Source of the DNA: Odontesthes bonariensis
Lineage: Eukaryota; Chordata; Actinopteri; Atheriniformes; Atherinopsidae
Reading direction: 5' to 3'
Length of the DNA: 64,000 bases
Assembly: GCF_027942865.1 (NCBI RefSeq)
Contig: NC_134507.1
Location: 34,153,711-34,217,710 of the forward strand
The translations under genes were made by a program, and so were the position numbers. The notes below the pieces were generated by a model. That model saw only the letters and a program-made list of their open reading frames with translations, searched no databases and was not told the origin of the DNA. Positions 42,279 to 54,112 of this stretch are shown piece after piece. Positions within the stretch are counted from its first letter, which is position 1, and every line of letters starts with the position of its first letter.

Positions 42279-42576
42279 ATTCTGTCTGTGCAAAGGAAAT
42301 CTTCTTGCTGTGCCAAGTGACTTCTCGGAGTAGAGTCACCTTATTTCTTGAGACCGTGCCCATGTTCAAAGCCTGGAGCGCTAAATTGTTGTTGTTTGAA
42401 CGGTGCTCAGTGGAGCGGGCGGGAGTGCAAAGTTGTACCATCTGAAACGGCTGAAGAGTGCTCACTGCAGCGGGTGGGCGGAGGTGCAAAGTGACGCTTT
42501 GTAGGCAACAAAAGAGCACCGCCACAAGTGCGCATTGTGCCAGGAAGGGCTCTCGGACGTGAAACAGTGGAGGGTT

Positions 42577-42763
42577 ATCGCTTCTCGGCCTTTTGGCTAA
42601 GATCAAGTGTAGTATCTGTTCTTATCAGTTTAATATCTGATACGTCCTCTATATGAGGACTACATATTAAATGGATTTTTAGGCACAGGGGTTGAAAAAG
42701 GGGCTTGCCCGTTCACTCCACGCATCGACCCGGTACTGCAGTGCCGCCGGGAACGGTGCACTC
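42577..42763 (+). ncRNA. U2: U2 snRNA, unit 10, 1-nt deletion
   Basis: One T is missing near nt 132 (GCTTGCCCG for GCTTGCTCCG at ~42708), in the 3' stem-loop region. The branch-recognition and Sm regions are intact. It may be a mildly altered or decaying gene. Confidence 0.9.
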
Positions 42764-43130
42764 TTCCCAACTCTTGTGAAATAACAAAACCAGCGGTACA
42801 TGGTGGTAGTTTCAGGGAGCCATTGTATTCTGACTTCTAAAATGGAACTATAATCTTTAGAAAAGACGCAGTTTATGAGCACGTCGTGGGATTGAGCTTC
42901 CCTGGTTTCTCTGTATGACCATGAACACCAAACTACACACAGAGAACAGAGGAGCTTGACAGACACACACTAAGTTATCTGAGAGTCCCATTTTCAGCTG
43001 CAGAGAACAATCACATCAGGGAAGTCGACGTGCAGGCTCAACATCAGCCTCTCAAGCCAACTCTCTGGTAAAATAGGGGCAACGTATGGTTCCAGCACCT
43101 ATGTAACACATATTTGTCACGGGGACTGTG

Positions 43131-43248
43131 GCTTACGGCCACACCGCCCTGAACACGCCCGATCTCGTCCGAACTCGGAAGCCAAGCAGGGTCGGGCCTG
43201 GTTAGTACTTGGATGGGAGACCGCTTGGGAATACCAGGTGCTGTAAGC
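43131..43248 (+). rRNA. 5S: 5S rRNA, unit 11
   Basis: C63 type. Confidence 0.96.
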
Positions 43249-43476
43249 ATTTTTCTCTCTTCTCTTCTCTCTGCATGTCTTTTGTTGAAACATCTGTTGA
43301 TCACCCTGTGATCCATCTTGCTGATCCTGGATCTGCTAAGGTGTCCCAGGTCATGGTTGCCTTTGATCCTCATACATTTAACTTTGTCCTGACAAAGGAG
43401 CAGTTCCAAAAAGTCAAACAGGGACTGCCTTTGCATTTGACGCAGTCAAACTGCATGCGCCTGGAGAAGCCAAAAG

Positions 43477-43554
43477 GCTTACAGCACCTGGTATTCCCAG
43501 GCGGTCTCCCCATCCAAGTACTAACCAGGCCCGACTCTGCTTAGCTTCTGAGAT
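43477..43554 (-). pseudogene. Inverted truncated 5S, unit 11
   Basis: Consensus inverted copy. Confidence 0.88.
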
Positions 43555-43858
43555 AAAACTCTGGCTTTTAGTCTGCGAAAAGAGAGTGAAAGTGAACTCC
43601 ACTTTGAGATGGCTCTGGGATTGGGCCGACTGGGAGAATTGCTTGAAAAAAACCTCTACACCCAATGAGCGGTCAGAACAAAGCCTCAAGACCCCTAGTC
43701 TTTTGCACAGAGTAAAAGACAAAGCAGCCATTGAATAGGGCCCGATTGTTCCTACCTGGTCGGCCGAGGAGCCAGCGTCTCAACCAAGCAAAGCTCACCG
43801 TGGGGAAGGTGGCTATGCCAACTAGCCTGATGCACTGCTCCCGCAGTGTCAAATACTC

Positions 43859-43978
43859 GTACTCTGGTTTCTCTTCATAACGTACAAGTCTTTCGCCTTT
43901 TACTAAAGACTTCCGTGGAGAGCAGCATTAATGAGTTGTTTCTATTTTTGGAAGGCTTTACCTTTGCGGGTGAAGCCC
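43859..43978 (+). ncRNA. U5: U5 snRNA, unit 11, separated from its 3' flank
   Basis: The U5 body and promoter are complete, but a 2.8-kb DNA transposon begins at 43981, two bases after the gene. The normal downstream region with the 3'-box-like sequence now lies beyond 46788. Confidence 0.9.
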
Positions 43979-44134
43979 ATCACTGCACGAAAAGAGGGAT
44001 TTGTGTCACTGTGGACGGCAGTGAACTTCCGCGAATTTGCCTAATTTTCGGACGCACCTGGGCGCTTGCAGGCAGACAAACTTTAAGTTTGTTGAGCCCG
44101 AAAATCGTCGGAAACGAACCCGACTCGCGGCGGG

Positions 44135-44185
44135 CTCTCACAGCGGGGTGCTAATGGCCCAGCGATTAGCACCCCGCTGTGAGAG
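44135..44185. repeat. Perfect palindrome, 21-bp arms
   Basis: Arms 44135-44155 and 44165-44185 are perfect reverse complements (CTCTCACAGCGGGGTGC... and its mirror), with a 9-bp spacer GGCCCAGCG. It lies ~150 bp inside the left end of the CMC element. Confidence 0.95.
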
Positions 44186-44990
44186 TGCCTGGACCTCTCA
44201 CTGGCCTCACTGGTATTGGACGAAAAAGGCACGTGATTACATAAAAAAGCTCCTGTAAAGCTGTCCGCCCATTGGCCAATAAGGTTAATATATGCATACT
44301 TTATATGGGCATATCATTCAGTAATTATGATTAATAATTGTGATTATGATTACTAATATTCCTGGGATGTTTGTGTACTTCATATATTCACGTCATTCTT
44401 ATAAGCTGCACTATGACTAGGCTAATGCAGGCATGAATGACGTGATTCTATTGAGAATGAAAAAGGAAACTTTTTTTTTTTTAAAGCGCTTTTATTGCCA
44501 CACCACACAATGTACATAGCTTACATTGTAATAAGAACCATGTTGATAATAAAGAATTGAAAACTATATACACACACTGCTGTAGCCTACAATATACACA
44601 ATAAGCCTAAACGCCGCCGTTTGGAATCCGCATTCTTCGCATCACTCCGGTCCCTGCAGGGTCTGCAGGAGTTGTCAGACGTCCTCATCCTGGATCAGAA
44701 GCTGGCTTCTGGGAGCTGTTGGAATAACCAATAAATAATCCATGCACAGCATATTGACAACTTGTCTATAAAGTAACAAAAGTCATATTGACAGCGTATA
44801 TGTTCTTACTCTCTTTCACTCTTCTGTGGTGAGACTGGGAGTATTTCGGGTTGGCTTCAAGACGCGCCTGTAGCACAGCACACAGGTCCGTCACGCAGCT
44901 GAAAAAAACAAACAAGAGGAATGAATAAAATGACCAGTGCTTAAAAGTGTCAGTGCCAGCCGTGGTAAAAGCCAGCGCCGCTCACCCTCG

Positions 44991-45064
44991 ATAGTGTCCC
45001 CGTCTGCCTCTCTGAAGTTCGGACTGTTTGACACCGCCTCCTTCAAGCGACTCGTTACATCCAT
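44991..45064 (-). pseudogene. Exon-like segment 2 in the CMC element
   Basis: On the minus strand a Met opens MDVTSRLKEAVSNSPNFREA, preceded by a TTTTTACAG acceptor-like site and followed by GGTGAG. A further exon-like piece (about 44815-44899; CVTDLCAVLQARLEANPKYS) lies beyond a TTTTTTTCAG. The phase between the two pieces does not match cleanly, so the gene may have decayed or my borders may be off. Family not recognised. Confidence 0.4.
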
Positions 45065-45444
45065 ATTGTGAGGTGACAGTAGCCTGTAAAAACAAAAGGC
45101 CTATGGTTAATAAAAAAAACTGCATTAACGTAACATCGGGTCCAACTCAACTAGATATTGGGAGAACATTCACTTATTCTTACCCTTGACCTGGATTATA
45201 ATGCCACGGTGAGTTATGCAGGCGGCGAACTGCTTCCTATAAATTGAAAACACGAAATTCATTTTTTTAAATAAAGCAACTCACACTGGTTTTCACGTGA
45301 TGGACACAATTAAGTTGAGTTTAGCCTAAAGCCACAGTCAATAACCTACTCTTACCGCGATTTTCGGATTCTGTATCCGCCTTCTCTTGCGCTCTTCAAC
45401 TTCTCTGGAATGTAACTTCAGTCCGTTCTCGACGGCCATCTTAC

Positions 45445-45567
45445 CTCCAACCTAGCGAATCTCTGGTCGATTCCCCCCAGCACCCTCTCCACGACCATAT
45501 CCACAGTGCTGGCCACCATACGAGACATCCCGGTCATAGCATTCAACAAGACTTTCATTTTATCTGC
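45445..45567 (-). pseudogene. Exon-like segment 1 in the CMC element
   Basis: On the minus strand, bounded by CTTACAG before and GTAAGA after. It is open throughout and encodes a hydrophobic/helical stretch (KVLLNAMTGMSRMVASTVDM, then VVERVLGGIDQRFARLE). This looks like a spliced element-encoded or captured protein. Family not recognised. Confidence 0.45.
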
Positions 45568-47021
45568 CTGTAAGCAAGTGAGTAAGTAAGTTTAATATAC
45601 AGCACATTTAAAATCAGCGAGAACTGTCCCAAGTGCTGTACAGTGTCAACAAGACTAAAATTAAACAATCAAATGGTCATGTGCAAGTAGAAAAAAACAC
45701 ACAAACCTGTAGACCCGCAGAGAGTTGCTGGGGAGTTGAAAGCTAGTCGTCTTCCAGCCATTGTATTGCACAAACCAGGGCAGTTTTCACAGTACGGGAC
45801 TCTGTCTGCCTTTCTGTCTGTCTTTCTGCCGCCAGATCTGCTCCTTAAACTTTTTGTTTACACTGCACGACACAATGTTTCTCATACGTGATTGAACGAG
45901 AGCTTATGCGAGCCGTTAAGCTCCACCAATCATATGCGTATACGTCATTACACGGAATACTCGCGAGACAACCTCCCGTCCTTTTGCTATTTAATGTTGT
46001 CTGACCACAGCTGGCAATTTGCACTGTTTTGACACAAAAATGGACTCTGCAAGGACAAAGAAAAGACCTCGGCGATATTGTGACCATTGTGACACCGAAT
46101 TAAGCCATACACAATAAAACACTGAGCGCACTACTGCACATTATGTATACAGGCCAGATTTCTATATTTTTATTTCTATATTTCTATTTTATTTAAGAAA
46201 CCTTTTAGAATATTGCTGTTGCATGCTTATTTTATCTTTATCTTATCTTTATTATTATACATTTGGACATCCAGTGCGGGCAACAAAGAAAATAATTTCA
46301 TTGTTCAGGGAAACACGTTTCTAACTGCACACATGACAATAAACCTTTGAAACCTTGAATCCTTGAATTTTGCCCACAAAAAGCGGTTACAAAAGAGGTG
46401 TTTGGGAGAAAAAAAAACAGATATGCATCACCTGTCACCAGCAGACAGCGTGCACCTCTTCTTTTTCAAGACAACACAGCAACAAACTTGGCTGGAGTTG
46501 GAGGTGATAGTGAACGTGTAGAAACAGGCCTGCCCACCCCCCACCTCACCTCACCCCACCCCACTTGAAAATGACTGTGGCAGCTCCTGACCTGATCACT
46601 GTCATTTACATATTAAAGGCTCTCCTAAGTAGGGGAGGGGAGGGGGGCATGGGGGAGCAGTTGCCAGGTCAATTTGCGACAATTTGGGCCAAGTTTTCAC
46701 TTTTACCACCGCAAATGCAGGGGCTTAACGTATGCGGACATGTAAGGGGCCACATACATCCGCAAATCCCTCTTTTCATGCAGTGCATTCTGTCTGTGCA
46801 AAGGAAATCTTCTTGCTGTGCCAAGTGACTTCTCGGAGTAGAGTCACCTTATTTCTTGAGACCGTGCCCATGTTCAAAGCCTGGAGCGCTAAATTGTTGT
46901 TGTTTGAACGGTGCTCAGTGGAGCGGGCGGGAGTGCAAAGTTGTACCATCTGAAACGGCTGAAGAGTGCTCACTGCAGCGGGTGGGCGGAGGTGCAAAGT
47001 GACGCTTTGTAGGCAACAAAA

Positions 47022-47040
47022 GAGCACCGCCACAAGTGCG
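47022..47040 (+). promoter_or_regulatory. U2 PSE upstream of the interrupted U2 (copy C)
   Basis: Same PSE and same 63-to-45-bp offset from the U2 start at 47085, again preserved ahead of a full-length retrotransposon. Confidence 0.7.
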
Positions 47041-47084
47041 CATTGTGCCAGGAAGGGCTCTCGGACGTGAAACAGTGGAGGGTT

Positions 47085-47110
47085 ATCGCTTCTCGGCCTT
47101 TTGGCTAAGA
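47085..47110 (+). pseudogene. U2: U2 snRNA 5' fragment (nt 1-26), unit 11
   Basis: U2 stem-loop I only, cut at exactly the same base as at 16837. Confidence 0.95.
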
Positions 47111-47458
47111 CTGCGATCGCCTCCTTTGGGTGGACTATTTTATGCCTTTTCGGCATTAAATTTTCTCGCTTTGGAGGTTCCTTTTTGTGTTCGATCAAAG
47201 TATTCCAAGTCTTTTGTAGTTGGAGTTCTCTGTATTTAAATTTTCCTTTATTACCCCCTTTTTTTTCAGGTTTTTGTTTTTTGAACGAGTTTCAGCTGAA
47301 ACAGGGTCGGTGTTGGTGTTCCGTTTTTTTAGAGGAAGGTAAGTAGCCCTTTTAGTACCTTTTTATCCACTTTTTACTCTTTTATTAGGTTTTTAGTGTG
47401 ATATTTATTATTGTTCTTTTAAGCATTTTATTTAAAAACTGTTTGTGGTGCCTCCATC

Positions 47459-48224
47459 ATGTCGGCTAACTATGCTGGCATGAGGAGGCACCACAGCGCT
47501 AGATTTTTATTTAAAGAAAAAGAAGGAAAGCTTATAGAGATGTCAAGATTGGACTTCTCCCGGAAGCTAATACAAAAGACTTTAAACTTTAAGCCAGATG
47601 ATGTGAACTGTATCTTGTCACTGCCTTTTAACAAGGGTTTTGACATAAGTTTTCGCACTGCAGCTTTGCTGCAGGAGTTTTGGACAAGATTTGGTAATGT
47701 GCAAGCCCAGTTTTCTGCGTTTACTGTTGAGAAACTTACTGACAATACTCTGAAGACAGTAATTGTCAGAATGTTCAATGAAATGGTGAACGCAGAAGAT
47801 ATCTGTATATGGTTGGGAAGATTCTGCACTGTGAAAGGCCAGGCAATGAAGGTGAGGGATGTTGACGGCATCTGGAACTGCGCCTGGAGGGTCCCCATCC
47901 AACAATGGCAAGACCCCCAGGGCTTCCAGGGCCTGAGACATCTCCCATCAATGATTGTCTTGGGAGAAAACAGAGGCTACATCCACTACCAGGGACAGCC
48001 CAAACTCTGCCGCAAATGTGGGGAGCACGGGCACCTGGTGGAGGCCTGCACGAAGGTGTTTTGTGGCAAATGTAGAGGAATCGGTCACACCTTCGAAGAG
48101 TGTACAAATGGCAGAAAGTGCAATCTCTGTGGAGAATCAAACCACCTCTTCAGAGATTGCCCAAAATCCTTTGCCAACAAATTGAAATCCAAAAAAACGC
48201 GGGAAGGAAATGGAGGGCAGACCG
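47459..48224 (+). pseudogene. Copy C ORF1, N-terminal part
   Basis: Same start and three CCHC knuckles as copy A ORF1. The frame is interrupted after about residue 255 by the hAT-like element. The C-terminal part resumes at 49433. The element remains a LINE with intact ORF2 but should lack a full ORF1 protein. Confidence 0.9.
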
Positions 48225-49432
48225 TAGTGATGTGGCGTTTGAAGCGAGGCCTCGAAGCATGTGTCGAGCAAAAAGGGGCGAGCCAGATGAAGCGTTGGTT
48301 CGAGGCTTGTATCGTTTCCATAAAAATCACGTGACTGATGACAAACGAGGCCTCGGATTCAGTGTACACGTCACTGATTCATTTTGAGCGTCACTATCGC
48401 ATAAAAAGGGTTTGAACCTTGCGGCACTTCGAGGGTTTTGAGTTGGCGTTTGGTATTGGTGAGAGGTAGAGTGTGCGTTGGTTGTATCAGAGTTAGTGGT
48501 TAAGTTCAGTTATTATATCAGTCATATCAGCTATTATTATTAGAATAGTGTTAGAATAGTTATATAGGATATGAACCCTCGTTTTTCGCGGGGGTTACGT
48601 TCCAAAAAGAATCCGTGATAGGCAAAATCCGTGAAGTAGTAACCTTTATTTTTTTTTACAAATAACTACTGTAGGCCTACTGTAAAATAATAATTTGAAT
48701 CAATACGAACTGAAGGCTTCAAATTGCGGAGATCAGCACCGCGACCCGAGTCATTGGATTAGAACGGGAGAAAATGAAAAATGATTATGAAAAAAAAATA
48801 CAAAGTAGGCTACAGTAGGACAAATAGTGACTCGCGTGTATTTCATTGCTCTTCTGACTGAGCCGCTGCATTCCTGACTCAGCATTTTTTTTCTTCTGAA
48901 GCCCGCGGTGAAGGTGTGTTTTTTCGAGAGAAGAACATAGTTATCGGTAGTTGTTGTCGCTCTTTTTTCTTCTGGGCATATTAAACCGCAACGTTATTGA
49001 CACACATTTTTTAAAATAAAAACCAATAACTTATATTTGTCTTGTTGCCCATACTGCTCTGTTACAGTTTATTCCTGACTCCCGGTCCCATAAGCACTTT
49101 CATACTCCCAGTTCCATAAGCACTGTAGTCAGTGTACATCATTGATATATTTCATTTGAGTGATCAACACCATAGCACTCAATAATACTTCCATATATGC
49201 AGTTTTCACACATTTATTTTCATTGAGACACAGTGACAACAATTGTTTATTTTATATTGCAGGATGCTCTAACTCAGGGTTAATTTAGTCTGTCATATAT
49301 TCATTTTGCACAGCAGGTGTCACTAGAGAGACCGTTTCAATGAGGCTTCGGGTAATGAACCTTTTGGCGAACCTTTGGGCTGGAAAGCCTCATTGGTTCA
49401 CAAAGCCTCATTTCGCCATCACTAGCAGACCG
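48217..49432. mobile_element. Non-autonomous hAT-like element, 1200 bp, in copy C ORF1
   Basis: The element is 48225-49424, flanked by an exact 8-bp duplication GCAGACCG (48217-48224 and 49425-49432). Its ends, TAGTGATG(T)GGCG and CGCCATCACTA, are imperfect inverted repeats. The 8-bp duplication and TAGTGATG ends fit hAT. No transposase ORF is present. Around 48570-48670 it contains a piece (TTTTTCGCGGGGGTTACGTT) resembling pogo/Tigger-type termini, possibly an older insertion. Confidence 0.85.
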
Positions 49433-49998
49433 AGGCAGTTAACGAGCTACTTGAAACAGCTGGGCTGGAAAATTCAAACTTCCCGCCAAAATCCCTGAAT
49501 GGTGGACAGCAGTCAGGTGAGGCCGAGGAGGGGGAGGGGCCTGCTACACCCCCACCAATGGAGAGTTCTGGAGAGGAGGAGGAGGAGGAGGAGGAGGAGG
49601 AGGAGGTGGTGCAGGCAGAAGGCGGAGCTAGTTCAGAATGTGAAGAAGTCCAATCACAGGATGATAGCGAGGATGCCTCCCTCCCAGATGCCCAGCAAAC
49701 AAAGAGGCTTGCATCAGAATTGTCCTCTGATTCTCCTATAGTCTCAGAGAAGAGGGGAAGAGCTGGGACTACCTCAGACAGTTCATCTGTGGAGGAGCCC
49801 AGAGTCTTCCCCTCCAATTCACCAAATGAGGTCTCTTTTTTAAATGTAGTTCTGCAATCAACCCCTAGAGACTCAAAGTTTAACAAAACCTTGCAACAGA
49901 GGCCAACCCCCAGAGTCCGACCGGGGAATAGAGCTCAACACCCTCGCCTCTCACCTGTAGAAGTGAAGGAAGAGCTCCTTTCACAAGAAATTACATAA
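49433..49998 (+). pseudogene. Copy C ORF1, C-terminal part
   Basis: Acidic Ser/Glu-rich tail as in copy A, but the GAG-encoded Glu run (49573-49606) is several codons longer. It ends at the same TAA, 49 bp before ORF2. Confidence 0.88.
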
Positions 49999-50047
49999 CT
50001 GCTTTTAAGACATTTTAAATGTTTTAACCCTCATTTAGTCTTTTAAG

Positions 50048-53000
50048 ATGTCATACCTGTTGTTTTTAACCATACTCATGACACTCACTCTCTCAACTAT
50101 TAATGTGAGAAGTGTAAAGTCGAAAGTTAGAGCCCAGAGTGTTTTATCCTTTCTTAGTTCTTTTAAGTCAGATGTTCTTTTAATACAGGAATGCGGCCTA
50201 CCGTTTTTAAAGCACTACAGACAGTGGGAGGAGATGTGGCCACAGACATCATTGTGGAGTGGATCCAACCAAAACAAAAATGATGGAGTGGCCATTTTGA
50301 TCAAAAACCCTCAGGTTCTGGTGAAGGGCAGCACTGTGGTGAGAGACGGACGGGCACTTTTAGCACATTTGACTTTTATGGGACAAGATTTTAACCTCTT
50401 AAATATTTATGGCTTTAACGAAAAAAATGACCGGTATGACCTTTTAGAAGACCTGCAGTCCCACATGCTAGGTAGGGCACCACTAGTTTTAGGGGGTGAT
50501 TTTAACTGTATTTTAAGCAGGAGTGACAGAAAAAGAGCAGGGGAATTTTTTAAAGTTGACAAAACATCGGTTTTATTACAGGGCATATGCAAGGATTTTA
50601 AACTTCAGGACTGTTTTAAAACCATGCATCCCAGAGAGGAGGGCTTCACCTGGTTCAGTGGTGATGGCACCAGAGCCTCTCGTATAGACTACCTTTTTAC
50701 ACGGGACTGCCCACCAACCGATGCTAGATTGACCCCCGTTTTCTTTTCCGATCACCTAATGCTTTCCTGCACCCTATCACTCTCTTCGGGTGTGACTTCC
50801 GGAAGTGGTCTGTGGAAACTAAACTGCTCCCTTTTAAAAGAAAATGAAATAGTTAGTCAGTACCGGGAGCAGTACCACGAGTGGCAGACCCTTCAAGACT
50901 TTTACGATACACGTGCACACTGGTGGGAAATGGTGAAGGAAAAGACCCAGACTTTCTTTAGACAGGCAGGTAGGAGAAAAAAGAATAGGGAAAACAGATG
51001 CATGATGGGACTGCAGAAGCGACTACAGCGCTATTTTAAATTAAACCAACAAGGGATGGATTTTAATGATGAAATAAAACAAGTGAAAACAGAGATGTCG
51101 ATTTTAGCAGATATTAAAAGTAAGGGTGTCATTTTAAGAAGCAGGGAACGAGAAATAGAGGAAGGAGAGAAGTGCACAAGGTATTTTTTTAAGAAAATTG
51201 TGAATAAAGGGGGGGCCATTTTAAAGCTAACAAAAGAAAACGGGTGCACAGTTGATTCAATGGAAGAAATTAAACAAGCTGTTGAACAATTTTATCGTGA
51301 ATTGTACGAACAAAAACCTGTTGAAATGGACACCATGACAGAAGTTTTAAATTTCATAGAAAAAACAGTAAAAGACAGTGTGCTTTTAACCCAAGATTTT
51401 ACAATTTCAGAGTTAAATAAATGTTTTACAAATTTTAAGAAAGGGAAGTCCCCAGGACAAGATGGACTTCCCTTGGAATTTTATTTGACCTTTTGGGATA
51501 TTTTAGCACCTGACTTGTTTACTGTTTTTATGGAATTTGAGCAACTTGAGCGACTTCCTGACAGTTTTAGAGCAGGGATAGTGACTCTTCTTCACAAAAA
51601 AAAAGACAAGACTGACTTGAAGAATTGGAGACCGATTACACTTTTAAACTTTGACTGTAAACTTTTTAGTAAACTTTTAGCTTCACGTATGTCCTTGTTT
51701 TTAGAAGACCTGATTCACCCGGATCAAGCCTGTGCCATCCCGGGGAGGAAGATAACCGACAGCCTCGTACTGATCCGAGACACCATCTGTTATGCGAGAG
51801 ACAGAAACATTCGGCTAGCAGTCCTAAATTTAGACTTTGAGAAAGCCTTTGATCGGGTCTCGCACCAGTACCTTTTCCAGGTACTGCAAAAAATGGGGTT
51901 CCCAGAAAGGTTTATAGCTTGGGTGGGTCTGCTGTACCGGGGCATTACCAGCAAATTCCTTGTTAACGGGCATCTGACAAAAGCAGTAAACATCCACTGC
52001 GGTGTCCGTCAGGGTTGTCCGTTATCTGCCCTCCTCTACATCATCTGTGTGGAACCACTGGCACAGAGCTTGAGAAGGGACCACCGAATCAATGGGGTGA
52101 GAGTCCCGGGGAGCGGGGGACTATCGACAAAGTGTGTTTTATATATGGACGACGTAAACATTTTATGTACAGACCTAATATCCATCAATAGGACTCTGGA
52201 CTTGACTGACTGGTATGGACGGGCCTCTGGGGCAAAACTAAACAGAAACAAGACCCAAGCCCAATTTTACGGGCCATGGACAGCGACTGAGACTGCAGGA
52301 CTCCCCGTGACTATAACCCAGACCAAACAGAAAATACTGGGGATTAATTTTGACAAGGAAGGGGGAGGGACATCAAACTGGCCAGACGTGGTAGGGAAAG
52401 TAAAGCAAAGACTAGGATACTGGGGACTTAGAGGACTGACCATTGAAGGAAAGGTTTTAATCATCAAAGCCGTGATTTTACCTTTGCTTTTACTAATCAG
52501 TTCTGTTTTTATCCCACCTAGAAAAGTGCTTTTAGACCTGGACCGAGCCATTTTTTATTTTCTGTGGGGCTCCAAGTGGGAAAGACTGAGGAGAGATGTA
52601 ATGAAGAAACAAAAAGAGAAAGGAGGAAAAGGAGTGCCTGATTTTTATTTGTTTTTAGGAAGCAGATACACTACACTGCACATCCTACAGGCCACAGACC
52701 CATCCGGAAACCCCAAAACTAAAGCAATGACACGATTCTGGATGGGTTCTTACCTCAGAAGACTGAAGATTTTACCCACCGACCTAAAAGTGCCTGTGTC
52801 TTTTAGCCTGCCACCATCCTATGCTTTTATCCAGACGTTCTTAAAGCATTTTAACTTGGAGGCAGAGGAGTTGCATGTTTTAACAAACCACCGCTCTTTG
52901 ATTTCTGTTGTGCAGGAGCGGGAACCAGTGAGTCCAGTGCGTGGGCTCGCGTTTGGCGAGCCCTCAACAGTTTGGTGCAACGTCAACCATTCCGCTCTCC

Positions 53001-53578
53001 CAAACAGACTCCGGGACCTGTCGTGGATGGTGGCTCATGAGATCCTCCCAGTCAGGTCCGTTATGCACTCCCGGGGCATGTCAGCGATCTCAACCTGCCC
53101 GCGACCTGGTTGTGGCGCGCCCGAGTCGGTGAGGCACCTGCTCTGGGAGTGCAGCGCTGCTGCAGACCAGTGGGCAACAGCCGGCTCCTTGCAATTCCCG
53201 TACTTGCCAGCAAGGGAGGTCCTCACAGCACAACTCGTGCTCTATGGGGTGAGCCAAACAAAAATAAAAAAGAATGACTTTGCCAAGCAGTGGCTCACCC
53301 TAGCCGCTATGAAAGACGCCATGTGGACCTCCAGGAACTTGCTGGTGAGGAAGCGCATGCAGATCCCCCCCGTGGCTGTGATCCGGATGGCCGCAGCGGC
53401 GGCTCAAGCGGCCGGAGCTGCAGGCGGCGGGCCTAGGACACATCCACAAGGAAGAATCGCCTCTGTGCCCATTCGGATGAAGGAGCCGGAGCTACACACA
53501 AAAAGGTCAAAGCAGCGACGGCCTGGCTCTCCGGGTGAGGCAGGTGGGAAGGAGCAACAGGGTGGGGATCTCCTCTGA
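50048..53578 (+). CDS. Copy C ORF2: AP endonuclease and reverse transcriptase
   Basis: 1176 codons, open, differing from copy A ORF2 by only a few residues (for example Cys for Arg before MMGLQKRL, Glu for Asp in FEQLERLPD, Gly for Arg in THPQGRIAS). All endonuclease motifs, YMDDVNIL and the C-terminal CX3C finger are present, so the enzyme looks functional. Confidence 0.92.
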   Translation: MSYLLFLTILMTLTLSTINVRSVKSKVRAQSVLSFLSSFKSDVLLIQECGLPFLKHYRQWEEMWPQTSLWSGSNQNKNDGVAILIKNPQVLVKGSTVVRDGRALLAHLTFMGQDFNLLNIYGFNEKNDRYDLLEDLQSHMLGRAPLVLGGDFNCILSRSDRKRAGEFFKVDKTSVLLQGICKDFKLQDCFKTMHPREEGFTWFSGDGTRASRIDYLFTRDCPPTDARLTPVFFSDHLMLSCTLSLSSGVTSGSGLWKLNCSLLKENEIVSQYREQYHEWQTLQDFYDTRAHWWEMVKEKTQTFFRQAGRRKKNRENRCMMGLQKRLQRYFKLNQQGMDFNDEIKQVKTEMSILADIKSKGVILRSREREIEEGEKCTRYFFKKIVNKGGAILKLTKENGCTVDSMEEIKQAVEQFYRELYEQKPVEMDTMTEVLNFIEKTVKDSVLLTQDFTISELNKCFTNFKKGKSPGQDGLPLEFYLTFWDILAPDLFTVFMEFEQLERLPDSFRAGIVTLLHKKKDKTDLKNWRPITLLNFDCKLFSKLLASRMSLFLEDLIHPDQACAIPGRKITDSLVLIRDTICYARDRNIRLAVLNLDFEKAFDRVSHQYLFQVLQKMGFPERFIAWVGLLYRGITSKFLVNGHLTKAVNIHCGVRQGCPLSALLYIICVEPLAQSLRRDHRINGVRVPGSGGLSTKCVLYMDDVNILCTDLISINRTLDLTDWYGRASGAKLNRNKTQAQFYGPWTATETAGLPVTITQTKQKILGINFDKEGGGTSNWPDVVGKVKQRLGYWGLRGLTIEGKVLIIKAVILPLLLLISSVFIPPRKVLLDLDRAIFYFLWGSKWERLRRDVMKKQKEKGGKGVPDFYLFLGSRYTTLHILQATDPSGNPKTKAMTRFWMGSYLRRLKILPTDLKVPVSFSLPPSYAFIQTFLKHFNLEAEELHVLTNHRSLISVVQEREPVSPVRGLAFGEPSTVWCNVNHSALPNRLRDLSWMVAHEILPVRSVMHSRGMSAISTCPRPGCGAPESVRHLLWECSAAADQWATAGSLQFPYLPAREVLTAQLVLYGVSQTKIKKNDFAKQWLTLAAMKDAMWTSRNLLVRKRMQIPPVAVIRMAAAAAQAAGAAGGGPRTHPQGRIASVPIRMKEPELHTKRSKQRRPGSPGEAGGKEQQGGDLL

Positions 53579-53962
53579 ACACCACGACAGGATCCCGAGA
53601 GACCTACTGTTTGGGGGAGCGAAATGAGTTTCCCTGGGTAGGGACTCACTGCGCTCCTGCACAAAAAATGGACTTGGAAGAGAGCATTTTAACTAATGCA
53701 CTCCTTTTTAAAGACACTCAATACAAACTGCTACTCGCATGAGAACTACTTCACATGTAACTTTTACCTTAGACAACATTGACCTTATCTGTAATATCCC
53801 ATGGAAAACTTGTTTTATTGTTGTTGTTTTAAATGTGGTTATACAGATTACACTTATTTATTGATGTTTTTATTCATAGGTAAAACATATGTCTTAAATA
53901 TGAAGTGTTTATGAAAATGTGATGTATTAGTGTCAATAAATTTTTTCAAAAGAAAAAAAAAA

Positions 53963-54112
53963 TCTGTTCTTATCAGTTTAATATCTGATACGTCCTCTAT
54001 ATGAGGACTACATATTAAATGGATTTTTAGGCACAGGGGTTGAAAAAGGGGCTTGCTCCGTTCACTCCACGCATCGACCCGGTACTGCAGTGCCGCCGGG
54101 AACGGTGCACTC
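53963..54112 (+). pseudogene. U2: U2 snRNA 3' fragment (nt 39-188), unit 11/12 border
   Basis: The rest of the U2 gene interrupted by copy C. Unlike the fragment at 25580 it has kept the consensus U2 sequence, suggesting a younger interruption. Confidence 0.93.

Larger units (their letters stand above)
43981..46785. mobile_element. CMC (CACTA/Chapaev-like) DNA transposon, 2805 bp
   Basis: Terminal inverted repeats begin CACTGCAYGAAAAGAGGG at both ends (43981 onward and reverse-complemented to 46785), flanked by a 3-bp duplication CAT (43978-43980 and 46786-46788). CACT-type ends with 3-bp duplications fit the CACTA/Mirage/Chapaev group. No full transposase ORF is visible. The minus strand carries spliced-looking exons (see separate entries). 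A subterminal perfect palindrome lies at 44135-44185. Confidence 0.72.
47111..53962 (+). mobile_element. Keno-like U2-specific retrotransposon, copy C, full length
   Basis: 6852 bp including a 1200-bp hAT-like insertion in ORF1; about 5.64 kb without that insert and its duplication. The junctions are identical to those of copy A (5' after U2 nt 26, 3' at U2 nt 39). The 5' UTR and early ORF1 differ appreciably from copy A, whereas the ORF2 and 3' UTR are nearly identical. Confidence 0.92.
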
